A DNA stretch of 64,000 bases from Streptomyces sp. NBC_01264 (GTDB lineage Bacteria > Actinomycetota > Actinomycetes > Streptomycetales > Streptomycetaceae): the NCBI RefSeq assembly GCF_026340675.1, contig NZ_JAPEOX010000007.1, forward strand, positions 38,343 to 102,342. Reading direction: 5' to 3'. The notes under the pieces were generated by a model. That model made no database searches. It was not told the DNA's origin and saw only the letters and a list, made by a program, of their open reading frames with translations. Of this stretch, positions 1 to 8,684 are shown piece after piece (within the stretch, counting starts at the first letter, position 1; each line of letters starts with the position of its first letter). The translations under genes and the position numbers were made by a program.

Positions 1-75
1 ATCCGCGAGCTCGAGGAAGAACGGGACATTCTCCGCAAGGCGGCCCGGTATTTCGCGACGGAGACGCGCTGGTGA
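1..75 (+). CDS. IS3 transposase OrfA, C-terminal end only
   Basis: Only the last 24 codons of OrfA lie in the window, ending in a TGA that overlaps the GTG start of orfB by 4 nt (GTGA). The visible residues (coiled-coil leucine-zipper end, IRELEEERDILRKAARYFA) match the C-terminus of the complete OrfA at 35234-35596. OrfA supplies the helix-turn-helix DNA-binding half of the IS3 transposase; the fusion with OrfB normally arises by translational coupling or -1 frameshifting. Confidence 0.85.
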   Translation: MRELEEERDILRKAARYFATETRW

Positions 76-974
76 ACCGCTACCAGTTCGTTGACGATCA
101 CCAGCGCCGTCACGGCGTGAAGCGGCTCTGCGACATCCTCGGCCTGGCCCGGTCGAGCTTTTACTACTGGCGTCGCACCGCGGCCGCGAGAGCGGCCAGG
201 CAGAGCGTCGAGGCCGGGCTCGCGGCCCGGATACGCAAGATCCACCAGGACTCCGACGGCACCTACGGAGCCCCCAGAATCACCGCGGAACTCCGCGACG
301 AGGAGGGTCCGGTGGTCAACCACAAGCGGGTCGCCAGGATCATGCGGACCATCGGGCTCGAGGGAGTCCGGTTGCGCCGCCGGCACCGCACCACCGTCGC
401 GGACCAAGCCGCGTCGAAGGCACCGGACCTGATCGGACGCGACTTCACCGCAGCCGACGTCAACAGAAAATACGTCGGCGACATCACATACCTGCCGGTC
501 AGCGGCGCGAAGCCGCTCTACCTCGCGACCGTCATCGACTTGTGCTCGCGCCGGCTGGCCGGGTGGGCGATCGCCGATCACATGCGAACCGAACTCGTCA
601 TCGACGCCCTGGCGGCAGCCGAGCGGACCCGTGGAAACCTGGCCGGAGCGATCATGCACACGGACCACGGATCCCAATATTCGAGCAGGGCCTTCGCTGA
701 AATCTGCAGGTCAGCCGGGGTCCGGCAGAGCATGGGCGCGATCGGATCCAGCGCCGACAACGCAGCCGCAGAAAGCTTCAACGCCGCCTTCAAGAGGGAG
801 ACACTCAAAGGCCGCAAAGCCTGGTCGAGCGAGCGCGAGGCCAGGCTGGACGCGTTCCGCTGGCTGACCCGATACAACACCCGCCGCCGACACTCCCGCC
901 TCGGCCACCGGTCCCCGATCGCCTACGAGAACGACCTCCAGCCAGCTGCAACTACCCTGACCCAAGCCGCATAG
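72..974 (+). CDS. IS3-family transposase OrfB (DDE integrase)
   Basis: A 300-aa DDE recombinase that catalyses IS3-type transposition together with OrfA. The N-terminus carries the HTH_21-like region (residues 30-90, with the typical DGTYGAPRI stretch). The retroviral-integrase fold follows, with the catalytic acids in GDITYL, HTDHGSQY and the ESFNAAFK helix. GTG start chosen because it overlaps the orfA stop by 4 nt, the normal arrangement. The protein is identical to the OrfB at 34335-35237. Nothing is degenerate, so it is probably active. Confidence 0.93.
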   Translation: MNRYQFVDDHQRRHGVKRLCDILGLARSSFYYWRRTAAARAARQSVEAGLAARIRKIHQDSDGTYGAPRITAELRDEEGPVVNHKRVARIMRTIGLEGVRLRRRHRTTVADQAASKAPDLIGRDFTAADVNRKYVGDITYLPVSGAKPLYLATVIDLCSRRLAGWAIADHMRTELVIDALAAAERTRGNLAGAIMHTDHGSQYSSRAFAEICRSAGVRQSMGAIGSSADNAAAESFNAAFKRETLKGRKAWSSEREARLDAFRWLTRYNTRRRHSRLGHRSPIAYENDLQPAATTLTQAA

Positions 975-1002
975 ACGTGTTCAAAATCCGGGGTCAAGGC
1001 CC

Positions 1003-1936
1003 CTACGGTGTGAGCCACGCCCAACAGATACATGCGGCCCATTCGGTGCTGCTCCTCCAACTCGGCAAGGACCTCGCCGAGATCAAAACCGAAGTACCCC
1101 TGCCACGCCTTCAGGGACATCTCCAGCGAGGCCATGGCCACCATGAGCGCCGTCATTACGGTGGCCGCCTCGCCGACGAGGCCGGATCCCTTCTCTGCCC
1201 CCGTCCTCCGCGCCCGGTCCGTCATCCAGGGCCGGCTGTGGGCGGCACCTGACAGCAGGCCGTACGGCATGGGAATCCAGGCAGGCAGCGCAATCCTCGC
1301 CCGCTCGGTGATCACAAAGTCCAGGTTCGCAGCTTCACCATCAACCTTGTAGCCGACGAGCCTTCCTTTCGCGTTGCGCCGCTCCAGCGCCTTCGCATCT
1401 GCCAGAGCCTGGGTGACGTAGGCATCGAAGTTGGCGGCTTCCGCCTGCTGTTCGGGACCGAAGACCCGCGCCGCATTCGTGGCGTGGTCGGAGTCCTTCC
1501 GCCACAGCCCCGCACACCTGGCCAGCCTGAGGCTGCACGAGATCGACGGATCGATCAGGTACTCAAGGAAGAGACAGCTCTCCAGTACGGCGCGCGCCGA
1601 CACGAGTGGAGACCAGACAGGTGCCGGATCTCGAACGATGTCGTGCTCAAGGGCTCGCACATGATCAAGGGCCGTCTCGAAGGAGAGCCCCACTATGTCG
1701 ATGAGCATCGAGTGCAGGGACAGGCGCGCCGTGGCCTCAGGTTCTGCCATGGCCGTCATGGTCGCGACGTCGGTCATGAACGGGGAACCGGCCAGCGGTT
1801 CTGTTTCTAGGAAGCCGTTCTCTGCCCGCTCCCGGTAGAGCTTCAGGACTCTCGCTGCAGCCGCAGCGAACCTGCTGGTGATCGGCACTGCAAAGGGGCG
1901 GACAGGCTCGCCCTCGGGCATCTCGTCATCCGTCAT
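1003..1936 (-). pseudogene. hypothetical protein, 3' end cut off by IS3 copy A
   Basis: A minus-strand gene begins at the ATG at 1936 (MTDDEMPEGE) and codes for about 310 residues of a mostly alpha-helical soluble protein. I do not recognise the family. Its own sequence stops at the IS3 terminus: the last native residues are about RMYLLGVAHT, after which the frame runs into IS DNA and stops at 923. The gene is therefore truncated by transposition, or the junction marks a rearrangement. A region rich in Ala and Leu near residues 250-280 looks like a hydrophobic helical core. Function unknown. Confidence 0.65.
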
Positions 1937-2027
1937 GGCCGCAGGGTATGGACCACCTAGCTGCCTCGTCCCCCTCATTTCGCTATCCGTTCGCGCCATC
2001 GCCCGGCTCGGGCCTCGGCCGCGGTGC

Positions 2028-2876
2028 TCATGCGGTGCGGTCCAGGATCTCCAGCGCGGCCGCTGTGGCCGCGTGCGGGAGCTGCGTGAGCCCGGCCTTC
2101 TCGGCCTGGGCCCTGGCCACGGCGAGCGTGTGCGAGAAACGCCTCTCACTCTCGCGATTGGCCTGGGCCAGGAGCCGGGCGAGCTCGGCCTGTCCCTCCG
2201 CGAAGAGGTGTTCGGGCTCCCGCCAGGCATTGCGGATCTGGCCCTCGACGGCGGCCTGGTGCAGGGGGTCCACTGGCCTCGAGGTCCTGGCCCTGCGGTG
2301 CGCAGCGATGGCGTCGCGGTAGCCGACGGGCGCCTGGTAGTGCTCCTGGAGTCGGGCTGGGGCGGGCTGCGGAGGGGTGTTCACGGAGTCCGCCGTCCGT
2401 GCCGGGGCGAAGACGGGGGCGCTTCCCGGCGGCAGGATGCGGATGGTGCGGACCGCAGTAGCGTTGCCCATGGCCTCGTTCGCTGCGGCGATCAGTTGCG
2501 GGGTCCGCAGCCGGGCGGCGGTGGCGTACGCGCTGGAGATGGGGCGTACGGCGAGTTCACCGCTGTCTGCGTCGTACCCGGCGAGGGCGAGGTATCCGGT
2601 GAGGTCGGTGGCGATGCTCTGCCACTGATCGGTCAGCGACGCGCCGGCTGCCGGGAGCTCCCAGGCCCGGTCAGCGACGAGGTTCGTCAGGAGGGCGGCG
2701 AACCCGATGGGCTCACGGCCGTCCTGCTGCCGCGCGGGCCGGCTGCGCTGCGCCTTCCGGGATCCGGAGGGGCGGTCACCGCGCTGCTGGGCGGCGGCTC
2801 GGGCGGCGGCGAGGGCCTGGCGGGCGAGGTCGACACCGGATGCCGGGGCCTGGGAGTGGTTGGTGGAGTGGGCCAT
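2028..2876 (-). CDS. DciA/DUF721-like protein (replication-associated), copy 1
   Basis: A 282-aa protein whose residues about 55-150 resemble the DUF721/DciA fold: a W-containing helix, a GELAVRP strand, an aromatic/Ala-rich helix that scans as YATAARLR, and a final VRTIRILPP strand. DciA is the ancestral bacterial loader of the DnaB replicative helicase, so a role in replication start of this replicon is inferred. Start at 2876 has a TAAGGAG ribosome-binding site. It lies 11 nt downstream of a truncated winged-helix gene (2888-3330), in the same order as copy 2 at 4338-6687. The C-terminal half (residues 190-282) is charged and helical. This copy is intact; copy 2 is not. Confidence 0.7.
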   Translation of the reverse strand: MAHSTNHSQAPASGVDLARQALAAARAAAQQRGDRPSGSRKAQRSRPARQQDGREPIGFAALLTNLVADRAWELPAAGASLTDQWQSIATDLTGYLALAGYDADSGELAVRPISSAYATAARLRTPQLIAAANEAMGNATAVRTIRILPPGSAPVFAPARTADSVNTPPQPAPARLQEHYQAPVGYRDAIAAHRRARTSRPVDPLHQAAVEGQIRNAWREPEHLFAEGQAELARLLAQANRESERRFSHTLAVARAQAEKAGLTQLPHAATAAALEILDRTA

Positions 2877-2887
2877 CAGCGTTCTCC

Positions 2888-3330
2888 TTACCGGCGGGCG
2901 AAGGTCATTGGGCGGGTGGGGTGGGGGATGTTCAGGGCGCGGTGGACGAGCTCGGCGCCGAGGATGTACTCCGCAGCGGGCCGGCCGAAGGTGGTGATGG
3001 TGGTGCGGACCATGGCGCTCTGGCCGTGGCTGTACTCCTCCCGGCCCGCCGCGCGTATATCCGCGACTTCCTGGGCACTGAGCCCCAGGTCGACGTGCTG
3101 GTCGACGACGGTGCCGACGGTCTTGTCGTAGTCGGCCGGCACGACCGGGCGGGCCAGGGAGAGGTAGGGCATCCACTCGGCCTTCGCGGACTGGCTGCGG
3201 GGCCCCTGCGGCACGGCTTCGAGCTCCTGGTGGCGGCGTGCAGCCGCGGTCGTCGAGTCCCGCCAGTCGGAGACCATCCCGGCGCGGGCTTCGGGGGTAG
3301 ACACGATCTGCTCGGCGCCGGCCAGCAGCC
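2888..3330 (-). pseudogene. C-terminal remnant of winged-helix replication-like protein
   Basis: The minus frame ending at 2888 matches the last about 145 residues of the 489-aa protein at 5218-6687: shared blocks include ARAG(M/L)VSDWRDS, RRHQELEAVPQGPRSQ and GAELVHRALNIP, with about two residues in three identical by eye. Similarity continues upstream through LLAGAEQIVS and ends near 3330, where an unrelated plus-strand reading frame begins. The N-terminal winged-helix part is missing, so this copy is a deletion product. A GTG at 3304 could still start a short product. It precedes the intact DciA-like gene. Confidence 0.75.
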
Positions 3331-3339
3331 TGCCGCGCC

Positions 3340-3948
3340 GTGCTGGCCGACCTGATGATGACAGGCTTCCTCGCCGAACTGGTCGGTGACCAGTACCGCC
3401 TTGCCGCTGCGGTACGGCACGTCGCCGGACGGCTCACCGACCCCACCGACACCAGCGAAATCGTGCCTACCCTGCCGAGGCAGCCCCGCTGGGTGCCCCC
3501 ACAGTTCAGCGCGGACGACTGGGCGCGGTGGAAGGACGGAGCGAGCCCGGCTCTGCGACAGCACGCCGAAGCCGTCGAACGCTGCGCCCTCTGCGCACTA
3601 CCTCCTGCTGATGTGGCTTCGGCGTTCATGGCCGGCGCGGTGGCCGTCCCCTCGGCACGCCACTTGCTCGGCCCCTGCAACGCGTGGAAGGCCAAGCATC
3701 CCGATCATGGTGTTCGGGCTGCGCAGTTCACCGTCGCGTTCCGCGCCGAGCATGGTCACGGCCCGTCGTACGGTCAGCTGTGTGCCGGTCTGCGCTGGGG
3801 AATGTTCCGCACCCTGCGCACCCTCGTCGTGGGCCGGCTCCTGACGGACGGCTGGCTCACCGAGACCGCCCCCGTGCCGTGGACGCTACGGCCGGGACCC
3901 GCCGCCGCTACCCGCGGAATCAGCCTCGCCCAACGCACCGCCGACTGA
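3340..3948 (+). CDS. hypothetical protein, probably N-terminally truncated
   Basis: A plus-strand frame of 202 aa from a GTG at 3340. The frame is open further upstream into the rep-like remnant, so the true N-terminus was probably lost at the junction near 3330. The middle holds a short CALC motif (ERCALCALPP), and the C-terminal half has a basic amphipathic region (LCAGLRWGMFRTLRTLVVGRLL read as segments) that could be a helix-turn-helix. I cannot assign a family. It converges on the RHH gene at 3986. Confidence 0.45.
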   Translation: MLADLMMTGFLAELVGDQYRLAAAVRHVAGRLTDPTDTSEIVPTLPRQPRWVPPQFSADDWARWKDGASPALRQHAEAVERCALCALPPADVASAFMAGAVAVPSARHLLGPCNAWKAKHPDHGVRAAQFTVAFRAEHGHGPSYGQLCAGLRWGMFRTLRTLVVGRLLTDGWLTETAPVPWTLRPGPAAATRGISLAQRTAD

Positions 3949-3985
3949 TCACGTGCCGCGCAGCCGGTCGGATGAACCCTGCGGT

Positions 3986-4318
3986 TCAGCCTGCTGATCC
4001 GTCCTGATGGGCACGGATCTTGTCCCACACGGCCTGTCCGGCGTGCTGGACCTGGACCGTGTACTCCAGCCCGAGCTCCGCGGCCGCCTGGAGGACGTGC
4101 TGCTCCCGCTCGGCCGCGGTGAGACGGGTCCCGGGACGTTCACCGAGGAGCTCGGCCGGCCCACCGGGCACGGTGTCCCGGACGGAGGCGAGCGGGGCGC
4201 CGGCCTGCTTCGCAAGGTCTTCGACGAGCTGCTGGATCGTGGTTCCCCGCGCGGCCGCCAGCACCGCCAGCCGATCATGGGTGGCCGCGCTGACGTTGAT
4301 GCTCGCCTCATCCGACAT
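3986..4318 (-). CDS. ribbon-helix-helix antitoxin-like protein
   Basis: A 110-aa protein starting MSDEASINVS. Residues 4-45 fit a ribbon-helix-helix (CopG/MetJ-type) fold: a short beta strand (ASINVSAATHDRL), then two helices with RGTTIQQLVEDL. The C-terminal part is acidic and helical and ends in IRAHQDGSAG, an ending I associate with Streptomyces antitoxins that are followed by a toxin gene. No toxin partner follows here: the next DNA is the converging frame ending at 3948. It is either a solo regulator or an orphan antitoxin left by the rearrangement. Antitoxin role is inference. Confidence 0.6.
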   Translation of the reverse strand: MSDEASINVSAATHDRLAVLAAARGTTIQQLVEDLAKQAGAPLASVRDTVPGGPAELLGERPGTRLTAAEREQHVLQAAAELGLEYTVQVQHAGQAVWDKIRAHQDGSAG

Positions 4319-4337
4319 GCCATTGACGCTACTCCGG

Positions 4338-5207
4338 CTACGGCACTGCTGGCAGGTCATCCGGTCTGGTCCAAGATCTCCGGCACGGTCGCCGCGGCCT
4401 GGCGCGGGAGGTGGGTGATCCCGGCCTTCTCGGCCCGGGCCCGGGCGACCGCGAGCGTGTGCGATGAACGCCTCTCACCCTCGCGGTCGGCCCGCTCCCG
4501 GAGGCGGCAAGCTCGGCCTGCCCCTCCGCGAAGAGGTGCTCGGGCTCCCGCCAGGCGTTGCGGATCTGGTCCTCGACGGCGGCCTGGTGCACAGGGTCTA
4601 CCGGCCTCGAGGTCTTGGCCTTGCGGTGCGCGGCGATGGCGTCGCGGTAGCCGGCGGGCGCCTGGTAGTGCTCCCGGGTGCTGTCCGGGGCGGGCGGCGG
4701 AGGGGTGCCCGCGGAGTCCACGGTCCGTGGTGGGGCGGAGGCGGGCGCGGTTCCGGGCGGCAGGATGCGGATGGTGCGGACGGCGGTGGCGTTGCCCATG
4801 ACCTGGTTGGCGGCGTCGATGAGCTGGCGGGTGCGCAGCCGGACGGCGGTGGCGTAGGGGGAGGAAGCGGGGCGTACGGCGAGTTCGCCGGTGTCGGGGT
4901 CGTAGCCCGCGAGTGCGACGTGGCCGGTGAGGTCGGTGACCACGGCCGGCCACTCGTCGACCAGGGAGGCACCGGCGGAGGGGAGTTCCCAGGCCCGGTC
5001 GGTGACGAGGTTGGCCAGAAGAGCGGCGAAGCCGATGGGCTCGCGGCCGTCGGGCTGGCGGGAGGCGCGGCTGCGGTGGGCCTTGCGGGAGCCGCTGGGG
5101 CAGTCGCCGCGCTGCTGGGCTGCGGCGCGGGCGACGGCGAGGGCCTGGCGGGCAAGGTCGATACCGGATCCTGCCGGGGCCTGCGCGGTGTTGATCGTGT
5201 CGGTCAT
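4338..5207 (-). pseudogene. DciA/DUF721-like protein, copy 2, frameshifted C-terminus
   Basis: This is a close paralogue of the gene at 2028-2876, starting MTDTINTAQA with a TAAGGAG ribosome-binding site 10 nt after the upstream gene. It matches copy 1 through FAEGQAELA, then loses the frame. Counting the aligned stretch near 4490-4515 gives 31 bases here against 32 in copy 1, so one base is missing. The correct continuation (SHTLAVARA, ending EILDQTG) lies in another frame that stops at 4357. The DUF721-like core (residues about 55-150) is intact, so a product with an altered tail could still function, or the copy may be dead and copy 1 its replacement. Confidence 0.7.
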
Positions 5208-5217
5208 CGAGGGCTCC

Positions 5218-6687
5218 TTACCAGCGGTTCGCAGTGGCCATGGGGCGGGTGGGGCGGGGGATGTTCAGGGCGCGGTGAACGAGCTCGGCGCCGAAGATGA
5301 CCTCGGCTGCGCCCCGGCCGGAGCTGGTGATGATGACGCGGACCAGGTCGTTCTTGCCGTTGCTGTACTCCTCCTTGGCCAGGGCCCGCATCTGCTCGAC
5401 CTCCTGGGCGCTCATCGCGTGGCCGGTGTGCCGGTCGGCAACGGTCCCGGAGTTCTTGTCGTAGTCGGCGGGCAGCGCCTGGCGGACGGTGTCGTAGCGC
5501 AGCCACTCGGCCTTCGCGGCCTGGCTGCGCGGCCCCTGGGGTACGGCCTCGAGCTCTTGGTGGCGGCGGGCGGCCGCGATACGGGAGTCGCGCCAGTCGG
5601 AGACCAGCCCGGCCCGGGCCTGGGGGGTGGAGACGATCTCGTGGGCGCCGGTAAGCAGGGTGGCCAGGAGGCCGGAGGCGCGGTGGACGGTGTCGACCTC
5701 GCCGCGGGCGTGCAGCCATCCCTGGACCTCAGCAGCGCTCCAGCCAGCATCAGCGACGTGCCGGACCACCCAGGCGATCCTCGGCGTGGATGCCCTGCCG
5801 AGCCAGGGGATCTCCCGGATCAGCTCAGAGGCCAGCTGGTAGCGGCGTCCCACCGTGTTGACCCCACGACGGGCCTTGTCGCCGGACACCTTCCTGATGG
5901 ACAACTCGCTCTTCCCGCTGGCGATGCCTGTCGGCTCAGAGGGAAGCGAGGTAGTAGCCGCAGAAGAAGAACTAGAACTACCCACCTGCATTGGGGTGCA
6001 ACGGGCCTCACCGGAAACAGCCGTCTCAGACGCCCCGGCAGCCCTCGCCCGGGCAGGCTTCGGAGTCCCAGGAGCTGCTTTCCGGGGCTTGCGGACCTTC
6101 CTGGACGCCTTGCGCGCCAGCTTCGCCATCAGCCCCCGGCCGGCGTCCGCGATCCCGGTCATCGCACGGGTGTACGCGGGCGCGGCCTCGTCCCGCAGCA
6201 CCGTACGGATCCCCAGCGCGACATCGAACGCAGGCGGGACCATCAGCGCGAACTCCGACGCCTGGCCACCCTCCTCTGCGACCCGGGTGCCCTTGACCAC
6301 GTACGCGAGCAGACCGGTCTCCCGCAGCATGCGCAGGTGGTCCTGCACCGCCCGCTCCGACAGGCCGACCCGGCGCATTAGGTACTTGATGCCCGGACGG
6401 CACGGCGACAGCTGCGCGAGCTCCTGGGCGACACGCACCGTCGTCACACCGAACGAGCGAGGGCCGTGTGACCGGTAGCGGCGCGGCTCATACAGGCCGG
6501 ACCCGGCGACCCAGTGGACCGCCTGCATCCAGCTGTAGCCCTCCAGCGCGACCCGGCCCGACGTCGCCCACAGCCACTGCGACGCCTCCGGCACGAACAG
6601 CCCAGGCAACACCGTGACCGCGACATCGTCGACCGACGCACGAGGAGCAGGCAGCAGCACGGCGGCCGTCGCCGCCACACCGCTCAC
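5218..6687 (-). CDS. winged-helix replication-initiator-like protein
   Basis: A 489-aa protein. Residues about 75-150 contain a winged helix-turn-helix (KYLMRRVGLSERAVQDHLRM, then LAYVVKGTR as the wing). The middle (about 180-270) is a basic, Ser-rich, probably disordered linker, and the conserved C-terminal block is duplicated in the remnant at 2888-3330. It is followed after 10 nt by a DciA-like gene. A plasmid DNA-binding protein coupled to a helicase-loader-like protein suggests a replication initiator, which is inference. The start is a GTG whose GTGA overlaps the stop of an upstream short frame (6684), implying translational coupling. Confidence 0.6.
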   Translation of the reverse strand: MSGVAATAAVLLPAPRASVDDVAVTVLPGLFVPEASQWLWATSGRVALEGYSWMQAVHWVAGSGLYEPRRYRSHGPRSFGVTTVRVAQELAQLSPCRPGIKYLMRRVGLSERAVQDHLRMLRETGLLAYVVKGTRVAEEGGQASEFALMVPPAFDVALGIRTVLRDEAAPAYTRAMTGIADAGRGLMAKLARKASRKVRKPRKAAPGTPKPARARAAGASETAVSGEARCTPMQVGSSSSSSAATTSLPSEPTGIASGKSELSIRKVSGDKARRGVNTVGRRYQLASELIREIPWLGRASTPRIAWVVRHVADAGWSAAEVQGWLHARGEVDTVHRASGLLATLLTGAHEIVSTPQARAGLVSDWRDSRIAAARRHQELEAVPQGPRSQAAKAEWLRYDTVRQALPADYDKNSGTVADRHTGHAMSAQEVEQMRALAKEEYSNGKNDLVRVIITSSGRGAAEVIFGAELVHRALNIPRPTRPMATANRW

Positions 6688-6815
6688 CAGCCCACCGCCC
6701 CGACCGGAGCGGTGAACGCCGAAGAAGCCGAACTGCCGAACGCCGTCTGAGTAGCCATCCGGCAGGTGTACGCGCCAAAGCGGACACCTCCGTCTGGAGC
6801 TGATTCGTGATCCAT
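6684..6815 (-). CDS. possible short leader ORF coupled to the rep-like gene
   Basis: A 43-codon frame (MDHESAPDGG to PVGAVGW) ends in TGA overlapping the GTG start of the rep-like gene by 4 nt. The end is rich in small residues (ATQTAFGSSASSAFTAP). No convincing ribosome-binding site precedes it and the frame is open further upstream, so it may be only a coupling leader or a chance frame. Confidence 0.3.
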   Translation of the reverse strand: MDHESAPDGGVRFGAYTCRMATQTAFGSSASSAFTAPVGAVGW

Positions 6816-7619
6816 CTGCCGACCCTGCACCGGGCAGCCTGTGGACAGAGGCCGCTCAGCCCCGGTACCCCTCGGCGCTCCCGCACGGCGGGCAACAATC
6901 TTGGAACCCATCCCGCCACACGGGACGCCGCCCTCGCGGACACCGCCGTCGACGGACTTGTCGATGACCTCCGCAAGCGGGTGCATGACCGGGGCGGCCG
7001 GCATCGCGACCGCGCGCACCGAGCCCACCCCGAAAGCGCGGACCCTGGAGCCCCGTGCAGGAGATCTAATTTCCGGGATGAACTCCACAAAAGCGCATGA
7101 ACCGCCTCGCGATCCGGACAAGCGGGACGTCCGCCGGGCCTGAACCGGTGTGAAACGGACAAGGCCAAGCTGACAAGGGACACCACTCTCGTGCACTATG
7201 AGAACGACCCACCTTCCATATAGCTGGACCGACCGAGCCCCTCGGGGCTGGACCGACCTCCATCTGTGCGGATGTGACGGGTGAGCCCCCCTTCGTGAGA
7301 AGCGGGGCAGACACCGATCGGGCGGGGGGAGATTTCTCCTCCCTCTTGGATCTGCCGAACTGCGAAGCCCCTGTGGTGGGGGCCCGCGGGTGAAGCAACT
7401 GCTAGCTACAGCTGTGGTGGCCGTGGTTAGTGGCCTGGTGTGTTTGTGGCCCTGGTTAGGGGCCGAGAGAAACGAGCGGCTCGGTGAGCCGCAGCTCAGG
7501 ACCAGCGCTAACTGGGACCTGAGCGGCCGACGCGGGTGGTTAATCCGGTCGGCAGACGGACCGCGCGACGGCCAGCGGGTGGTTAATCCGCCTCTGGCGC
7601 GCGGTCGATGGCCTCTAGG
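6816..7619. other. intergenic region upstream of rep-like operon
   Basis: About 800 bases without a convincing gene. It should hold the promoter of the minus-strand rep-like operon and possibly an origin. A G-rich/C-rich hairpin (GGGGAGA/TCTCC arms) lies near 7324-7345, and two copies of a 16-bp repeat lie at 7532 and 7575. A plus-strand frame from the GTG at 7390 begins with a signal-peptide-like stretch (MKQLLATAVVAVVSG) but overlaps the XRE gene end and the repeats; I did not call it. Confidence 0.5.
7532..7590. repeat. two direct 16-bp repeats GCGGGTGGTTAATCCG
   Basis: The 16-mer GCGGGTGGTTAATCCG occurs exactly at 7532-7547 and 7575-7590, 43 bp apart (about four helical turns). GGTTAATCC is conspicuously A/T-containing for this DNA. 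It sits between the rep-like operon and the XRE gene, so it may be an operator or an iteron pair. Confidence 0.7.
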
Positions 7620-7925
7620 TCATCCCGATCCCCCTTCGGAGGTCGGCGTCGGCATGCCCTCATTCAGCTCAGCGGCCTCGGGGAAACGCTCCGCGAGCCG
7701 CTTGAGCAGGTGGCCATAGACGGCTCGGTGAGGGCGCCGCGGGTGGGACTCTCCCAGCTCCCAACGGGCCACAGCTACGCGCTTCACGCCCACAGCCTCC
7801 GCGATTTCCCTCTGCGTGAGGCCGGCCGCGAGACGCAACTGTGCGCGCACGCGCGGCGGTGGCAGGACGTCGTCCAGGCCGTCCAGCAGGGCGTCGACCT
7901 GCTTCAAGCGGTCCGGGTCGGGCAT
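7620..7925 (-). CDS. XRE-family helix-turn-helix regulator
   Basis: A 101-aa protein starting MPDPDRLKQV. A helix-turn-helix is clear at residues 25-60 (LRLAAGLTQREIAEAVGVKR, then VAVARWELG), the standard Cro/C1 pattern with the recognition helix after AEAVGVK. The C-terminal 35 residues are basic and acidic helical. A second in-frame ATG at 7940 with an upstream AGGG is possible; the 7925 start has GAGG upstream. It is followed on the same strand by the rep-like operon region and preceded by the GIY-YIG gene, so it could control either. Confidence 0.8.
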   Translation of the reverse strand: MPDPDRLKQVDALLDGLDDVLPPPRVRAQLRLAAGLTQREIAEAVGVKRVAVARWELGESHPRRPHRAVYGHLLKRLAERFPEAAELNEGMPTPTSEGGSG

Positions 7926-8050
7926 GGCGCAGCCTCTCATGATCAATCGATCCCTGAAAGATACACCATTGGGCCTCTGGAAGGGTTGTCTCGACGGCAG
8001 TGTCACCAGCCCACCATGCGGGCGCAGTTCGGCACTCCTCTGATAGCCCG

Positions 8051-8602
8051 TCACGCTGGCCGCCGAACCGTGAAGATCTGACGGGATCGGTCATTTCGGA
8101 CTGGCGGCCGTTGGCGGGCACGGCTCTTGGAGACCAACTCATCCAGGTGCACAAGCATCGTGGGGAGCGTGAATCCGAGGCGGTCGGCGGCGTCAGCGGC
8201 GGTGAACCGAGAATCTGCGAAAGCGGCCCAGGCCAGCTGTTGGACTCTCTGATTCAGTGCAAGAGGGGGCGGTTGCTTGTAAGGAGCCCTCTTCGAAGGC
8301 GCAGGGAGCTGCTGCGCCACAACCGGGCTGCCCTCTACGGCAGTCTTCACCGCATACACCGGATTTGACGTGAATGTGAACCACTCGCCGTGCGAGCGGA
8401 TTTCAGCGAAGTGAACATGCAGCGCCTGCTCGAGTGCGAGGCCCCCCGGGGTGCTCCACAGGACCTTGAGTTCCACAGGCGACATGTTCTGGATCTCTCG
8501 AAGCCGACGAACCAGATCGATCGTCACACCGATCTTCACGGTCTGGCCGCCGGGCGGCCCAATCACGTACACCTGCCCCGTCACGTTCGCCCTCTGCGCC
8601 AT
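8051..8602 (-). CDS. GIY-YIG nuclease-family protein (T5orf172-like) with C-terminal HTH
   Basis: A 183-aa protein. Residues 10-78 show the GIY-YIG arrangement in the T5orf172/Mug113 style: VYVIG, then VKIGVT about 11 residues later, the arginine pair in DLVRRL, the Glu of ALEQALH, and the closing HGEWF. Such domains cut DNA or act as DNA-binding scaffolds in phage and plasmid proteins. After a Pro-rich linker, residues 115-165 look like a winged helix (FTAADAADRLGFTLPTMLVH). ATG at 8602 is preceded by AAGGGGC. Target and role on this replicon are unknown. Confidence 0.75.
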   Translation of the reverse strand: MAQRANVTGQVYVIGPPGGQTVKIGVTIDLVRRLREIQNMSPVELKVLWSTPGGLALEQALHVHFAEIRSHGEWFTFTSNPVYAVKTAVEGSPVVAQQLPAPSKRAPYKQPPPLALNQRVQQLAWAAFADSRFTAADAADRLGFTLPTMLVHLDELVSKSRARQRPPVRNDRSRQIFTVRRPA

Positions 8603-8684
8603 CCTGCCCCTTGAGGGGAGAACGCCCAGCTCGTAGAAGTGGTGCCCTCGAAAACCATCGGAGTTCGGGGTTGGAGAGATGGTT

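Larger units (their letters stand above)
1..1002 (+). mobile_element. IS3-family element, copy A (left part outside window)
   Basis: This is the right part of an IS3-family insertion sequence; the window opens inside its orfA. The right terminus can be placed at about 1002 because the sequence up to the GGTCAAGGCCC end is shared with a complete copy in the opposite orientation at 34307-35614. The two OrfB translations are identical, which implies recent transposition. Together with that copy it brackets roughly 33 kb in inverted orientation. The left end and target duplication cannot be seen. Confidence 0.9.

Noticed and set aside
3986..4318. A full toxin-antitoxin pair
   Set aside because: Only the antitoxin-like RHH protein is present; the neighbouring frame ending at 3948 is convergent and has no toxin motif.
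7390..7719. Plus frame with a signal-peptide-like start
   Set aside because: It overlaps the end of the XRE gene and the 16-bp repeats, has no Shine-Dalgarno sequence, and turns into Arg/Ser-rich nonsense after about 60 residues.
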